DNA of 64,000 nt from Micromonospora pisi (lineage in GTDB: Bacteria; Actinomycetota; Actinomycetes; Mycobacteriales; Micromonosporaceae): NCBI RefSeq assembly GCF_003633685.1, contig NZ_RBKT01000001.1, positions 2,046,001 through 2,110,000 of the forward strand, given 5' to 3'. Position 1 is the stretch's first letter. Every line of letters begins with the position of its first letter. The position numbers and the translations under genes are program-made. This document shows positions 35,102-43,023 of the stretch, one piece after another. Under the pieces are notes generated by a model. That model made no database searches. It worked only from the letters and a program-made list of their open reading frames with translations, and was not told the DNA's origin.

Positions 35102-35320
35102 ATGTCTCGCTACGAGTACGCGGAAATTGTCGCCCAGTGCGCGCTGCACGGTCCGGCGGTGGTGCGGGAGTGGGTCGACTCGTCCGGCCAGACGCACCCG
35201 CTCGGCGGGATCCATCCGGCCGCCCTGCTCACCGCCTGGTCGACCGAGGGATGGGACCTCGTCACCTGCGCCACCTACGGGAACCTGCGCATCTACACGG
35301 TGCGACGACCGGTCGGGTAG
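35102..35320 (+). CDS. Small hypothetical protein (72 aa)
   Basis: Encodes MSRYEYAEIVAQCALHGPAV and LLTAWSTEGWDLVTCATYGN, ending IYTVRRPVG. The 'GWDLV...NLRIYTVRRP' ending resembles short DUF4177-like proteins, but this is uncertain. The ATG at 35102 has GGAG only one base away, so a leaderless start or the upstream ATG at 35066 remain possible. It is followed by the 10-residue leader and the redox enzyme on the same strand. Confidence 0.6.
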   Translation: MSRYEYAEIVAQCALHGPAVVREWVDSSGQTHPLGGIHPAALLTAWSTEGWDLVTCATYGNLRIYTVRRPVG

Positions 35321-35385
35321 CCGGGGCGGGTTTGACCCGCGACGCGGCGGGCATCACCGGGCATTGTCACCGCGAGGGAGAGCCA

Positions 35386-35418
35386 GTGTCCGACGCGATG
35401 GAACAGGTGGCCGGATGA
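35386..35418 (+). CDS. Putative 10-residue leader peptide
   Basis: GTG at 35386 opens MSDAMEQVAG and stops as TGA that overlaps the next ATG (ATGA at 35415-35418). GAGGGAG stands at the right distance before the GTG, whereas the redox enzyme has no site of its own. The mini-ORF therefore probably loads ribosomes for the downstream gene. Confidence 0.45.
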   Translation: MSDAMEQVAG

Positions 35419-36434
35419 GACTTCCGGTGGGCCGGGGACCAGCCTCGGCGATGCTGGTCGAGGCGCTCTCGGGCGTACCGGGACGGCTGTCGTTCGACGC
35501 CGTCGAGCGGTGGCGCACCGACGGTTCCGTGGACGTCGCGGCGATCGGGGACGAGGACCTGCAACTGTTCCTCTTCACCTGTTACGAGTTGCACTACCGG
35601 GGCTGGGACGGGGTCGACGAACGGTGGGAGTGGGAACCGTCGCTGCTCGCCGTACGCGCCGTCGCGGAACACCGGTTCGAATCGGCGCTGCGCCGCGTGG
35701 TCGGACCGGTGCCGGCGGTGGAGGCGGCTGACGTACCCGCTGCCCTCGGCACGTTGGTCGCCGACGACGACGGGCCGTCGCTCGCGGCCGAACTGCACCG
35801 CCGAGGTGACCTGGCGCGGTTTCGCGAGTTCGTCGCCCAACGTTCGGTCTACCACCTGCGGGAGGCCGATCCGCACAGTTGGGGCATCCCCCGGCTCGAC
35901 GGTCCCGCCAAGGCCGCGTTGGTCGAAATCCAGATGGACGAGTACGGGCACGGCCAGTTGCCCCGGATGCACGCCGAACTCTTCCGCGACACGATGCGCT
36001 GGCTCGGACTCGACACCGGCTACCACGCGTACGTCGACTCGGTTCCGGCGGTCACCCTGGCGGCCAACAACCTCATCTCCCTGTTCGGCCTGCACCGCCG
36101 TTGGCGGGGTGCGTTGCTCGGGCATCTCGCCGCCTTCGAGATGACCTCCTCGTTGCCGAACCGCCGCTACGGTGACGCGCTGCGGCGCCTCGGCGGTCCA
36201 CCGGAGGCGACCCGTTTCTACGACGAGCACGTGGTGGCCGACGCGGTGCACGAGCAGATCGCCACGTACGACCTCTGCGGCTCGTTCGCGGCGGCGGAAC
36301 CGGCGCGCGCAGCGGACGTGCTCTTCGGCGCCGCCTGCTGCCTGACCCTCGATCGGCTGGTGGCGGAGCACATGCTGGCGAGTTGGGCGCGGGAGCGCTC
36401 CTCGTTGCGACTACCGATCGCACTGGGGCATTGA
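35415..36434 (+). CDS. Iron-containing redox enzyme family protein
   Basis: A 339-residue protein of the haem-oxygenase-like di-iron family: LQLFLFTCYELHYRG near residue 45-60, EIQMDEYGHGQLPRMHAELF around 175-195, and ADAVHEQIATYDL around 275-290. Glu and His in YELHY, EIQMDEYGHG and HEQIA are the expected ligands for two irons. Related enzymes oxidise or cleave amino-acid or fatty-acid substrates in natural-product pathways; the substrate here is unknown. Translation probably depends on the overlapping leader ORF. A long hairpin ends the transcript. Confidence 0.78.
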   Translation: MRLPVGRGPASAMLVEALSGVPGRLSFDAVERWRTDGSVDVAAIGDEDLQLFLFTCYELHYRGWDGVDERWEWEPSLLAVRAVAEHRFESALRRVVGPVPAVEAADVPAALGTLVADDDGPSLAAELHRRGDLARFREFVAQRSVYHLREADPHSWGIPRLDGPAKAALVEIQMDEYGHGQLPRMHAELFRDTMRWLGLDTGYHAYVDSVPAVTLAANNLISLFGLHRRWRGALLGHLAAFEMTSSLPNRRYGDALRRLGGPPEATRFYDEHVVADAVHEQIATYDLCGSFAAAEPARAADVLFGAACCLTLDRLVAEHMLASWARERSSLRLPIALGH

Positions 36435-36510
36435 CCGCCCGACGGCGCATGAGCGGGCGGTTCACTCAACCGAGCTGCGTCCACACCGACCGGTTCACTC
36501 CTGACATGTC

Positions 36511-36562
36511 CCTCGCGACCCTTCCGGCGCTGTGGGCCCACGGTGCCGGAAGGGTCGCGAGG
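36511..36562. terminator. Very long bidirectional terminator hairpin
   Basis: CCTCGCGACCCTTCCGGC (36511-36528) and its exact complement (36545-36562) give an 18-bp stem, extended inward by wobble pairs. It lies between convergent genes, 76 bases after one and 6 bases before the end of the other. Confidence 0.9.
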
Positions 36563-36568
36563 CGGTGG

Positions 36569-37411
36569 TCATGCGGCCGACAGGAACCGGTTGACCTCGT
36601 TGGCGAACTCGTGCGGGTACTGGAACAGGAACCCGTGGTTCGCGTCGGGATAAATGATCAGCTCGGCGTTCGGCAGGTGCCCGGCGAGCAGGTACGAGTT
36701 CGAGGTGGGCACCATGACGTCGTGGTTGCCGTTCGCCACCAGGGTGGGCTGCTGGATCGCGGCCAGCCGTTCGAACTTGCCGGCGCTCGGGATGCCCCAG
36801 CCAGCGATCGCCTCGGCCTGCGCGTCGCGTACGGCGAGCGAGGCGGGTGCGTCACGGTCCTCCTGACGGGTGAAGATGCGGCCAACGTATTCCATCCCCT
36901 TGGCCCGGCTCTCCTCGGAAGGGGAGAAGAAGAGGTAGAGCAGATCCTCGGCGTCCTGCGCCTCTCGGTAGGCGTGTTCCCGGGTCTCTTCGGACCAGGC
37001 GTGGAAACCACGTCCACCCTCCGGCCCGGTGCCGGCGAGGACGAGCCGACGCACCAGGTAGGGACGCTGTAGGACGACACTCTGCGCGACGAAGCCGCCC
37101 AGCGAGAAGCCGAACAGGTCGACGCTGGTCAGCGTGAGCGCGTCGATGAACGCGATGGCGTCGCGGGCGAACTCGCCTACGGTGTGGGGCGGCTGCCCGG
37201 TCGATCCGCCGACGCCGCTGGCGTCGAAAAGGATGACCTCGCGCTCGGCGGCGATGTCGTCAACCAGGGCGGGGTCCCAGATGTCGATGTTGCCGCGGAA
37301 GCACTGGAGGAAGACGACCGGAGTACCGCCAGTCTTGCCGAATCTCCGGTACGTATAGGTTGTCCCATTACTAGCCTGAATGGTCTGGTTCGGCGCGGTC
37401 AGCAATGACAT
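36569..37411 (-). CDS. Alpha/beta hydrolase under TetR control
   Basis: A 280-residue alpha/beta hydrolase: VVFLQCFRGNIDIWDPALVD, oxyanion region, nucleophile S103 in LFGFSLGGFVAQ, acid in GNHDVMVP and catalytic His in ANHGFLFQYP. The set resembles haloperoxidase/esterase-type and epoxide-hydrolase-like enzymes; the reaction is not fixed by sequence. ATG 37411 follows AGGAG. Two TTAGAT-N10-ATCTA operators lie 95-150 bp upstream, and the same motif precedes the TetR gene, so the enzyme is probably induced by a compound sensed by that TetR protein. Confidence 0.85.
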   Translation of the reverse strand: MSLLTAPNQTIQASNGTTYTYRRFGKTGGTPVVFLQCFRGNIDIWDPALVDDIAAEREVILFDASGVGGSTGQPPHTVGEFARDAIAFIDALTLTSVDLFGFSLGGFVAQSVVLQRPYLVRRLVLAGTGPEGGRGFHAWSEETREHAYREAQDAEDLLYLFFSPSEESRAKGMEYVGRIFTRQEDRDAPASLAVRDAQAEAIAGWGIPSAGKFERLAAIQQPTLVANGNHDVMVPTSNSYLLAGHLPNAELIIYPDANHGFLFQYPHEFANEVNRFLSAA

Positions 37412-37506
37412 GCTCGCTCCTGGTTTCCTCAAAGGGGGCGTGGCGGCCGGCGTCGTTCGAGACCTTCCCAAGATCTTCGATCCGGCGGGGTGACCGCAGC
37501 CATCGT

Positions 37507-37527
37507 TTAGATGATGGGCCTAATCTA
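37507..37527. promoter_or_regulatory. TetR operator site 1
   Basis: TTAGAT (37507-37512), ten bases, then ATCTA (37523-37527). It shares half-sites and spacing with the sites at 37538 and 38571. It contains GGCCTAATCTA, the exact reverse of TAGATTAGGCC in the TetR site. Confidence 0.7.
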
Positions 37528-37537
37528 TCCTCCGTAG

Positions 37538-37559
37538 TTAGATGTTGCATGTAATCTAA
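37538..37559. promoter_or_regulatory. TetR operator site 2
   Basis: TTAGAT (37538-37543), ten bases, ATCTAA (37554-37559): a perfect 6-bp inverted repeat, 31 bp from site 1, about three helix turns, so two dimers could bind the same face. Confidence 0.75.
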
Positions 37560-37941
37560 ATCCCAATCGCGATGAGACGGCCGCACCAGGGAGCGGCGCC
37601 ATCGGAGGAGCGCCCTGTGGATGCGGGCAAGCACCGGGACCGGCGTCACGGGCACGCCAGGGCGTCTTGGCGGCTTGGCGGCTTGGCGGCTGGACGCCGT
37701 GAACCTCACGTCGGCCGTTGGACCACACACAACGGCTCGCACGGGCACCTCAGCCCCCGAGGATGAACCGACAGTTCTCCGTCCGGCCGGTGGGTTCCCG
37801 AGCGCTGACGCCGCACCCCGGAAGCGTCCTACGCAGAGCGCAGCCACGCTGAGTCAGTAACGAGCCGCCCTCATGGGCGGCGACTGGCTCCGGCGTCCGG
37901 ATCGGCATGTGTACGGCTGCCCGTTGCCGAACGGGCTAAAC

Positions 37942-38526
37942 CTACTGTCGTTGGGCGATGAGGGCGTCGCGGACGACGTCGAGGATCTCGTCCGACAGTG
38001 CCGTCCCGCCGGTCGCCCGGGCGAGGGTGAGCGCCCCGACCATCGACGCCAGGTCGGCGATCGCGCGGCGGCGTACCTCCTCCTCCGCGTCCTGGTATCC
38101 GGTCAACTGGTCGAGCGCGGCCTCCAGCCCGACCGTGTACGCCGTCCTCAGCGGCCCGTCGTGCGGCGCGCGGGCGGCGTCGCTGGCGAGCGCCACCATG
38201 GCACAGCCGGTGCCAGGGGCGTCCCGGTGCTCGGCGGAGAGATACTGGTTGAGCAGCTCGGCTCGGGCTTCCGTCTTGCCGGGGATCGCCTCGGCCACCT
38301 GTTCCAGCATGCCCCGGATCTCGTTGTACGCCGTCTCGGTAGCGATGCCCACCAGTTCTTCCTTCGAACTGAAGTGCTTGTAGAACCCGCCGTGGGTGAG
38401 CCCTGCGGCTGCCATGAGATCCTGCACACTCATCCCGGCTGCGCCGCGCTCACGCAGGAGCCTCGACGTGGCGGCCACCACCTCTTCGCGGTGCTTCGCC
38501 GCGTCGGCGCGTGACGATCTACCCAT
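37942..38526 (-). CDS. TetR-family regulator of the hydrolase gene
   Basis: A 194-residue TetR protein. HTH at residues 10-57: REEVVAATSRLLRERGAAGM, VQDLMAAAGLTHGGFYKHFS and SKEELVGIA. The ligand domain resembles the LmrA/YxaF-AcrR group (DUF1956-like). ATG 38526 follows AAGGAGAACG; longer in-frame starts lack a site. A TTAGAT-N10-ATTTAA operator lies 45 bp upstream, and two better copies precede the hydrolase gene downstream on the same strand, which suggests autoregulation plus control of that enzyme. The ligand is unknown. Confidence 0.88.
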   Translation of the reverse strand: MGRSSRADAAKHREEVVAATSRLLRERGAAGMSVQDLMAAAGLTHGGFYKHFSSKEELVGIATETAYNEIRGMLEQVAEAIPGKTEARAELLNQYLSAEHRDAPGTGCAMVALASDAARAPHDGPLRTAYTVGLEAALDQLTGYQDAEEEVRRRAIADLASMVGALTLARATGGTALSDEILDVVRDALIAQRQ

Positions 38527-38839
38527 CGACGTTCTCCTTCCCCGACGTCCGCGTCGCGAACCGGCAACATTTAGATTAGGCCGCCAATTTAAAAACCGCA
38601 CCTGTCGCCACCGCGGTTTGATCATGTTCATACCCCCGGCCAACTGGCGAAACGCCCGACGACCATCAATTTGATCATCGATCCACGTGTCCCGGGCGCC
38701 GTACCGAGCGCGGAAAGGCAGGGCTGCGGTTCGCCGTCACGACGCCTCGGCTCCGGCGGCCCGAGGTTTCGCCGAGACGGTGGGCGGGTAGCCGTGGCGC
38801 GGTCCGCGCGACCTGCGACGGTGCCCGGAAGGGGGCCAG
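38527..38839. other. Divergent region upstream of the TetR gene
   Basis: About 310 bp between the TetR gene and the small membrane protein on the other strand. It holds the operator at 38571-38592; nothing else is supported. Confidence 0.5.
38571..38592. promoter_or_regulatory. TetR operator site 3 (autoregulatory)
   Basis: TTAGAT (38571-38576), ten bases, ATTTAA (38587-38592): one mismatch from the perfect site 2. It is centred about 55 bp before the TetR start. Confidence 0.65.
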
Positions 38840-39289
38840 GTGGACAGCGGGAGGCAACTGGCGGCGGTCGGCCGGGCGGGAGCCCGTGGCGCGATCGCCG
38901 CGATGGCGATGTCGGGCGTACGGCAGGCCACCACCTCGCTCGGCCTGGTCGAACGGACCCCGCCGGAACAACTCCTCAAACACGTCGCACCGGCGCTTTT
39001 CAACCGCGTCCCGGTAAACCGGCGACCCGCGCTGGTCGAGTTCATCCACTGGAGCGTCGGCGCCTTCGGCGGGGCGGCGTTCGGTCTGCTGCCCCGAACA
39101 GTCCGCCGCCGCGCCTGGGTCGGCCCGGCGTACGGCTTCGTCTTCTGGGCCGCCTTCGAGGCGACGGTCGCGCCGAAGCTCGGCATCAGCCGGAAACGAC
39201 ACGGGCTCGGCGAACAACTCGCCCTCCTGGTCGACCACACCCTGTACGGCGTCGTGGTCGGCTCGTCCCCCTGGCCGCACGCGGACTGA
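38840..39289 (+). CDS. DUF1440-like small membrane protein
   Basis: A 149-residue protein with three or four hydrophobic stretches (RGAIAAMAMSGVRQ, IHWSVGAFGGAAFGLLP, AYGFVFWAAFEATVAP and LLVDHTLYGVVVG). The 'MAMSGVRQ..T.LGLVERTPPE' start and 'HTLYGVVVG' end resemble YagU/DUF1440-type inner membrane proteins. It starts at GTG 38840 behind GGAAGGGGG. No partner gene is obvious and the role is unknown. Confidence 0.65.
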   Translation: MDSGRQLAAVGRAGARGAIAAMAMSGVRQATTSLGLVERTPPEQLLKHVAPALFNRVPVNRRPALVEFIHWSVGAFGGAAFGLLPRTVRRRAWVGPAYGFVFWAAFEATVAPKLGISRKRHGLGEQLALLVDHTLYGVVVGSSPWPHAD

Positions 39290-39425
39290 CCGCGCTGCCG
39301 CACGCTCCTTCACCTCCGGCCCGCGCCAGCATCAGGGGCGGCGCACCCTTCAGCAACGCTGACCTGCGTGTTTCCGAATCGTCGCGACTGGGAAGGAGGC
39401 TCCGCGTCGGCGAAAGGAGCCGGAA

Positions 39426-40085
39426 ATGAAACGCTGGCTACGGGCGAACGCACTGTCGGTGACGATGTTCGGCGCGTTCCTGGTCTTCCTGATCCTGCAG
39501 AGCGTCTTCGGATGGCAGACCCACAACGACGAGTTGACCCAGTACGGGCGTGCCCCCGAGGGCTACCTCTCCTACCTCGGTACGGGCCACTTCGCCGAGG
39601 CGGTCTTCGAGAACTGGGAGTCCGAGTTCCTCCAGATGGGCGGGTACGTGCTGCTGACCGCGTACCTGGTGCAGCACGGTTCGTCGGAGTCGAAACCCGA
39701 GCAGGAGACCGACCGCCCGGACGACCACGCCGACCACGCCAAGCCGGACAGCCCGTGGCCGGTCCACGTCCGCGGGGTGGCGCTCACGGTCTACCGCAAC
39801 AGCCTCTCGCTCGCCCTGCTGCTGCTGTTCGCCGGTTCGTTCGTCGGGCACCTGCTCGGCGGCACCGCGGAATACAACGAGCAGCAGGCGATGCAGAGCG
39901 GTGCCGCCCCGATCAGCGCGTGGCAGTTCGTGCAGACCAGTGACTTCTGGTTCCAGTCGATGCAGAACTGGCAGAGCGAGTTCCTCGCCGTGGGCGTGCT
40001 GGTCGTACTGAGCATCTTCCTGCGCCAGCACGGGTCACCCGAGTCCAAGCCGGTGACCGCGCCGAACGCCATGACCGGCGGCTGA
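39426..40085 (+). CDS. DUF6766-type four-helix membrane protein
   Basis: A 219-residue protein with helices at about 8-27, 70-85, 125-145 and 180-197. The duplicated motif 'F.NWESEFLQ' and 'MQNWQSEFLA' before helices 2 and 4 and 'LVQHGSSESKP' and 'LRQHGSPESKP' after them show that it is an internal tandem duplication of a helix-pair unit. This matches DUF6766 proteins as I recall them. GGAGCCGG precedes ATG 39426. Function unknown; such genes often sit among envelope-stress genes, as here. Confidence 0.8.
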   Translation: MKRWLRANALSVTMFGAFLVFLILQSVFGWQTHNDELTQYGRAPEGYLSYLGTGHFAEAVFENWESEFLQMGGYVLLTAYLVQHGSSESKPEQETDRPDDHADHAKPDSPWPVHVRGVALTVYRNSLSLALLLLFAGSFVGHLLGGTAEYNEQQAMQSGAAPISAWQFVQTSDFWFQSMQNWQSEFLAVGVLVVLSIFLRQHGSPESKPVTAPNAMTGG

Positions 40086-40104
40086 GCCGCCGGCCCGAGG
40101 GCGA

Positions 40105-40782
40105 TCACTGCCGGCGTACGTCCTGCGCGGTCTGCTGGGCCTGTCCGCGCAGGTCCTCGCCGGCTGACCGGGCCTGGTCGCGCAGGGCACCAGCGTTCCC
40201 GGTGGCCTTCGACCGTACCGCCCCGACCGCTTCGCTCGCCGGACCGCGCAGGTTCTCCTGCGCCTGCCGAGCCACACCGGTCGCCTGCTGCTTCAGCTGG
40301 TCGGAGTGCGCCGACGCCTGGTCGCGGAGCTGGCCCGCGAGCCGCTGCTCCCGCTGGCTCGCCGGCAGCAGCGACGAGGCGAGGACGCCCAGGCCGAACG
40401 CGACGAGACCGACCGCGAGCGGATGCCCCTGTGCCTGCTGCTGGGCCTCGTGTCCCATACCGCGCATCCGGTCGCCGGCAGCCGAGGTGGCGGCCGAGGT
40501 GGCCGCCGACATCCGGTCCTGCGCGTTCGACAAACGCGCCTGCCCGACGTCCATGCCGTGCATCGAGGCGTCACGGGCGTGCATCGAGGCGTCGCGGGCG
40601 TGCGAGGCGGATCCCATGATGTTCTCCTTGAGCTTCTGCCAGGTGCCCCGGGCCCGGTCGGCCCGCACCCGGACGGCCCGGCGCGGGTTCATCTTGTCGG
40701 AGAGGGCGTCCAGGTTGCGGCCCAGGTCGTCCTGCGTCTCCTCGATGCTGGCGCGGATCTGCGCCGGGTCCATGCTGCTCAT
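40105..40782 (-). CDS. DUF3618-domain membrane-associated protein
   Basis: A 225-residue protein. The N-terminal DUF3618 signature is IRASIEETQDDLGRNLDALS, then KMNPRRAVRVR. One hydrophobic helix (LAVGLVAFGLGVLASSLLPA) lies near residue 125. The C-terminal 80 residues are a Gln/Ala-rich amphipathic repeat (RDQARSAGEDLRGQAQQ). It begins as ATGA overlapping the stop of the holin-like gene. The three-gene set LEA-like, holin-like and DUF3618 is common in actinomycetes and is thought to act at the envelope under stress; the molecular role is unknown. Confidence 0.85.
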   Translation of the reverse strand: MSSMDPAQIRASIEETQDDLGRNLDALSDKMNPRRAVRVRADRARGTWQKLKENIMGSASHARDASMHARDASMHGMDVGQARLSNAQDRMSAATSAATSAAGDRMRGMGHEAQQQAQGHPLAVGLVAFGLGVLASSLLPASQREQRLAGQLRDQASAHSDQLKQQATGVARQAQENLRGPASEAVGAVRSKATGNAGALRDQARSAGEDLRGQAQQTAQDVRRQ

Positions 40783-41228
40783 TGCTCTCCCCCCGATCGG
40801 TGGTCCGTCCGTCCCTTGACCGCGTCCGGTATCCGCTTCACGGTGCCGGATGTCTGTGGCAGGCCGGCCAGGCCGCGCATCCGCTGCCGTGCCATGGTGA
40901 CCAGGACGGCCGCGATGAATCCCCAGACCGCCGCGACGATCAACGCGGACCAGCCCTCGTCGATGACGTTCGACAGCCCCCACCACATCGCGTACGACAG
41001 GAAGAGCAGCACCATGAACCCGCCGAGCGCGGCGCCACCGAACATGCCGGCGACCTTGACCGCACTGCGTACCTCGGCCCGTACCTCGGCGCGGGCGAGT
41101 TCGAGCTCCTGACGGACCAGGATGGTGGTGTCCCGGGTGATCGCGCCGAGCAGCTCGCCGATCGAGGCCTGTCCCGGGTCGCGTTCCTGTTCCCGGGTGG
41201 CGCCCGGTCCGGTCGTCGCGGCACTCAT
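40779..41228 (-). CDS. Phage-holin-family (DUF1469) membrane protein
   Basis: A 149-residue protein: GELLGAITRDTTILVRQELE, then LARAEVRAEVRSAVKVAGM, two hydrophobic helices (AALGGFMVLLFLSYAMWWGL and WSALIVAAVWGFIAAVLVTM) and a basic tail. This is the 'Actinobacteriophage holin superfamily III' type, which despite its name is usually chromosomal and not phage-borne. It overlaps both neighbours by 4 bases, so the three genes are strictly coupled. Confidence 0.85.
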   Translation of the reverse strand: MSAATTGPGATREQERDPGQASIGELLGAITRDTTILVRQELELARAEVRAEVRSAVKVAGMFGGAALGGFMVLLFLSYAMWWGLSNVIDEGWSALIVAAVWGFIAAVLVTMARQRMRGLAGLPQTSGTVKRIPDAVKGRTDHRSGGEQ

Positions 41229-41950
41229 GGCCGGGTCCCGCCGGGACGTGGGTCGGCCTCCGGTCCTCCGCCCGGGTCGGCCTCCTCGTCGGCGGTTCCG
41301 CGGCCGGCGTCGGTGTACGACGCGCCCGGCGCGCTCGACGCGGTCGGTCGGAACTCGGGCATCGCACCGGGCCGGACGTTCCGGCGATGGCCGTCACCCT
41401 CGTGGTGTCCGTCACCGCCGTCCGGTGAGCCGCCACCGCCGGACATGACACCGCCGCCCCCGGCGCCGCTCATGCTGCGCCCGAGGCGGCCGGCGAGCAC
41501 CCCGGCGACCGCCGCGCCGGCGAGGAAGACACCCGGGTTACGGCGGGCGTAGTCGCGGATTTCCTTCAGCACCGCGCCTGGTTCCCGCTGGTCGAGCCAG
41601 TGCGCGGCCTGGTGGACGCGGCCGGCGGCATGACGTACGAGGTCGGTGGCGGGGCCCGGTTGGTCGGTTCGCTCCGACATGGTCCGCAACTGGTCCCCGA
41701 GCGCCCGCAGGCCGTCGGCCGCCCGTTGCTGCTGGGCCCCGGCCTGCTCCCGGAGTTGGGACGTTGCCTGTCCCATCAACTGCCGGGCCTGCTGGCTCGC
41801 TTCGTGGGCGACGTCTCGCCCCTGGTCGGCGGCGCCGTGTGCCAGCGCGCCGCCGGCCTGGGAAACCTTCTGGCCGGTCTGCGCGGCACCCTGCTTCGCC
41901 GCCTGCGTCCTGGTTGCCCGGCCGTCGCCGGCGCTTACGTCCTGCGTCAT
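41225..41950 (-). CDS. LEA/apolipoprotein-like protein of the DUF3618 operon
   Basis: A 241-residue protein. Residues 15-110 are an Ala/Gln amphipathic repeat (AAKQGAAQTGQKVSQAGGAL, AHEASQQARQLMGQATSQLR), followed by a segment LKEIRDYARRNPGVFLAGAA with a single hydrophobic helix and a Gly/Asp-rich tail. It resembles late-embryogenesis-abundant or apolipoprotein helices that coat membranes. ATG 41950 follows GGGGGG. It is the first gene of the coupled trio. Confidence 0.7.
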   Translation of the reverse strand: MTQDVSAGDGRATRTQAAKQGAAQTGQKVSQAGGALAHGAADQGRDVAHEASQQARQLMGQATSQLREQAGAQQQRAADGLRALGDQLRTMSERTDQPGPATDLVRHAAGRVHQAAHWLDQREPGAVLKEIRDYARRNPGVFLAGAAVAGVLAGRLGRSMSGAGGGGVMSGGGGSPDGGDGHHEGDGHRRNVRPGAMPEFRPTASSAPGASYTDAGRGTADEEADPGGGPEADPRPGGTRP

Positions 41951-42022
41951 CAAGGCCCCCCACGGTGCCGCGACCCCTCGACGGGATTGTCGAATGGTGG
42001 TGGCTACCCGCTGTCGGGTCTC

Positions 42023-42745
42023 TCAGTCCCCGATCCGGTTGAGGAGTTCGCGCATCAGCGCCAGTTCACCAGGGGTGAGCCCGGCGGGATCCTGGTCGAG
42101 AGCGGCGAGCAACGCGATCGCCGGGGTGGCCCGGGGTCGCTCGTCCGTCCCGGGCTCCGGTGTCCGCGTCGGTGTCAGTACGGAGTCGAGGATCGCGTCG
42201 CGGACCCGTACGGAGAGCCGGGTGTCCCGCCGCTGCCCGGGTTGGGTGATCAGGCTGAGTGTGACGCCGACGTTCGCGGCCAGGATCTGGGCGGCGGCCT
42301 CGACCGGTGGCACTCGCAGCAGCCCTCGCCGGGCGGCCTCGTCCAGGAGTCTGACCAGCATGTCGGTGGCGGGACCGGTGATCGCACAGGGTCGACCCGG
42401 CTCGACGTTGCCGTAGAGCAGGGCGTAGAAATTCGGGTGTTCGAGGCCGAACGCGACGTGCCGGTCCCAACCGTCACGGAGGTCCCGCGCCGGGTCGTCG
42501 GAGAGTTCGGGGGAGCCGGCGGACGAGACGTACTGGGTGAAGCCGTGGTGGATCACGGCGTCGATGAGCCCCTGCTTGCTGCCGAAGTGGTGGTAGAGCG
42601 TGGGCGCGGTCACCCCGGCGAGGTCGCAGATCGCCCGGGTGGAGAAGGAGCGGTCGCCTCCTTCCAGCAACTGCGCGGCGGCGAGCAGCAGCCGGTCCCG
42701 GGCCGGTGCGGGATCGTCGACCGGCGACGTCGCGTCAGGTTGCAT
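42023..42745 (-). CDS. TetR-family regulator
   Basis: A 240-residue TetR protein: RDRLLLAAAQLLEGGDRSFS and TRAICDLAGVTAPTLYHHFG plus SKQGLIDAVIHHG form the HTH at residues 16-66. The C-terminal domain (TetR_C_33-like) spans 85-200 and an Asp/Pro-rich tail follows. It lies 72 bp upstream of the LEA-like operon on the same strand, so that operon is the first candidate target. No clear palindrome was found in the 72 bp. Confidence 0.87.
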   Translation of the reverse strand: MQPDATSPVDDPAPARDRLLLAAAQLLEGGDRSFSTRAICDLAGVTAPTLYHHFGSKQGLIDAVIHHGFTQYVSSAGSPELSDDPARDLRDGWDRHVAFGLEHPNFYALLYGNVEPGRPCAITGPATDMLVRLLDEAARRGLLRVPPVEAAAQILAANVGVTLSLITQPGQRRDTRLSVRVRDAILDSVLTPTRTPEPGTDERPRATPAIALLAALDQDPAGLTPGELALMRELLNRIGD

Positions 42746-42903
42746 GGCGCTACATTAACCCGCCTAGCGGTCCCGCCGGTGCTCGCGGCCACTGTCCCGG
42801 CCGGACTGTCGATCGGCGCGCACGGAGATTGGCCGAGCAGCCCGAGGGTATGTAGGTCGCAGCGCCGCCACGACGCGACAGCCGACCAGGAGGTACACCG
42901 GGA

Positions 42904-43005
42904 ATGTTCGTCTTCTTCTCGAACCGGCTCGGCTGCCTCGGCTCGATCCTGGTGTCACTGGCGCTGACCGCGCTGCTCATCCTGGTGGTCTCGCTGATCT
43001 TCTGA
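42904..43005 (+). CDS. Single-helix membrane micro-protein (33 aa)
   Basis: ATG 42904 opens MFVFFSNRLGCLGSILVSLA and continues with a hydrophobic run ending VVSLIF. GGAGG lies ten bases upstream. Short proteins beginning 'FFSNRLGC.GS' recur in actinomycete genomes as far as I recall. It is probably an inner-membrane peptide. It ends 18 bp before the end of the convergent membrane protein gene. Confidence 0.65.
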   Translation: MFVFFSNRLGCLGSILVSLALTALLILVVSLIF

Positions 43006-43023
43006 GCAGAACGCCGCCTGACC

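Larger units (their letters stand above)
37412..37941. other. Control region of the hydrolase gene
   Basis: 530 bp without a supported gene. It contains two operators (37507-37559) and, further off, an 8-bp tandem repeat, CTTGGCGG three times at 37666-37689. ORFs here have no ribosome sites. Confidence 0.5.

Noticed and set aside
37666-37689. 8-bp tandem repeat CTTGGCGG as a CRISPR-like array
   Set aside because: Direct tandem repeat without spacers; simple slippage is enough.
40779-41228. Holin-like gene as evidence of a prophage
   Set aside because: This DUF1469 type is normally chromosomal and sits in an operon with DUF3618 and LEA-like genes; no other phage gene is near.
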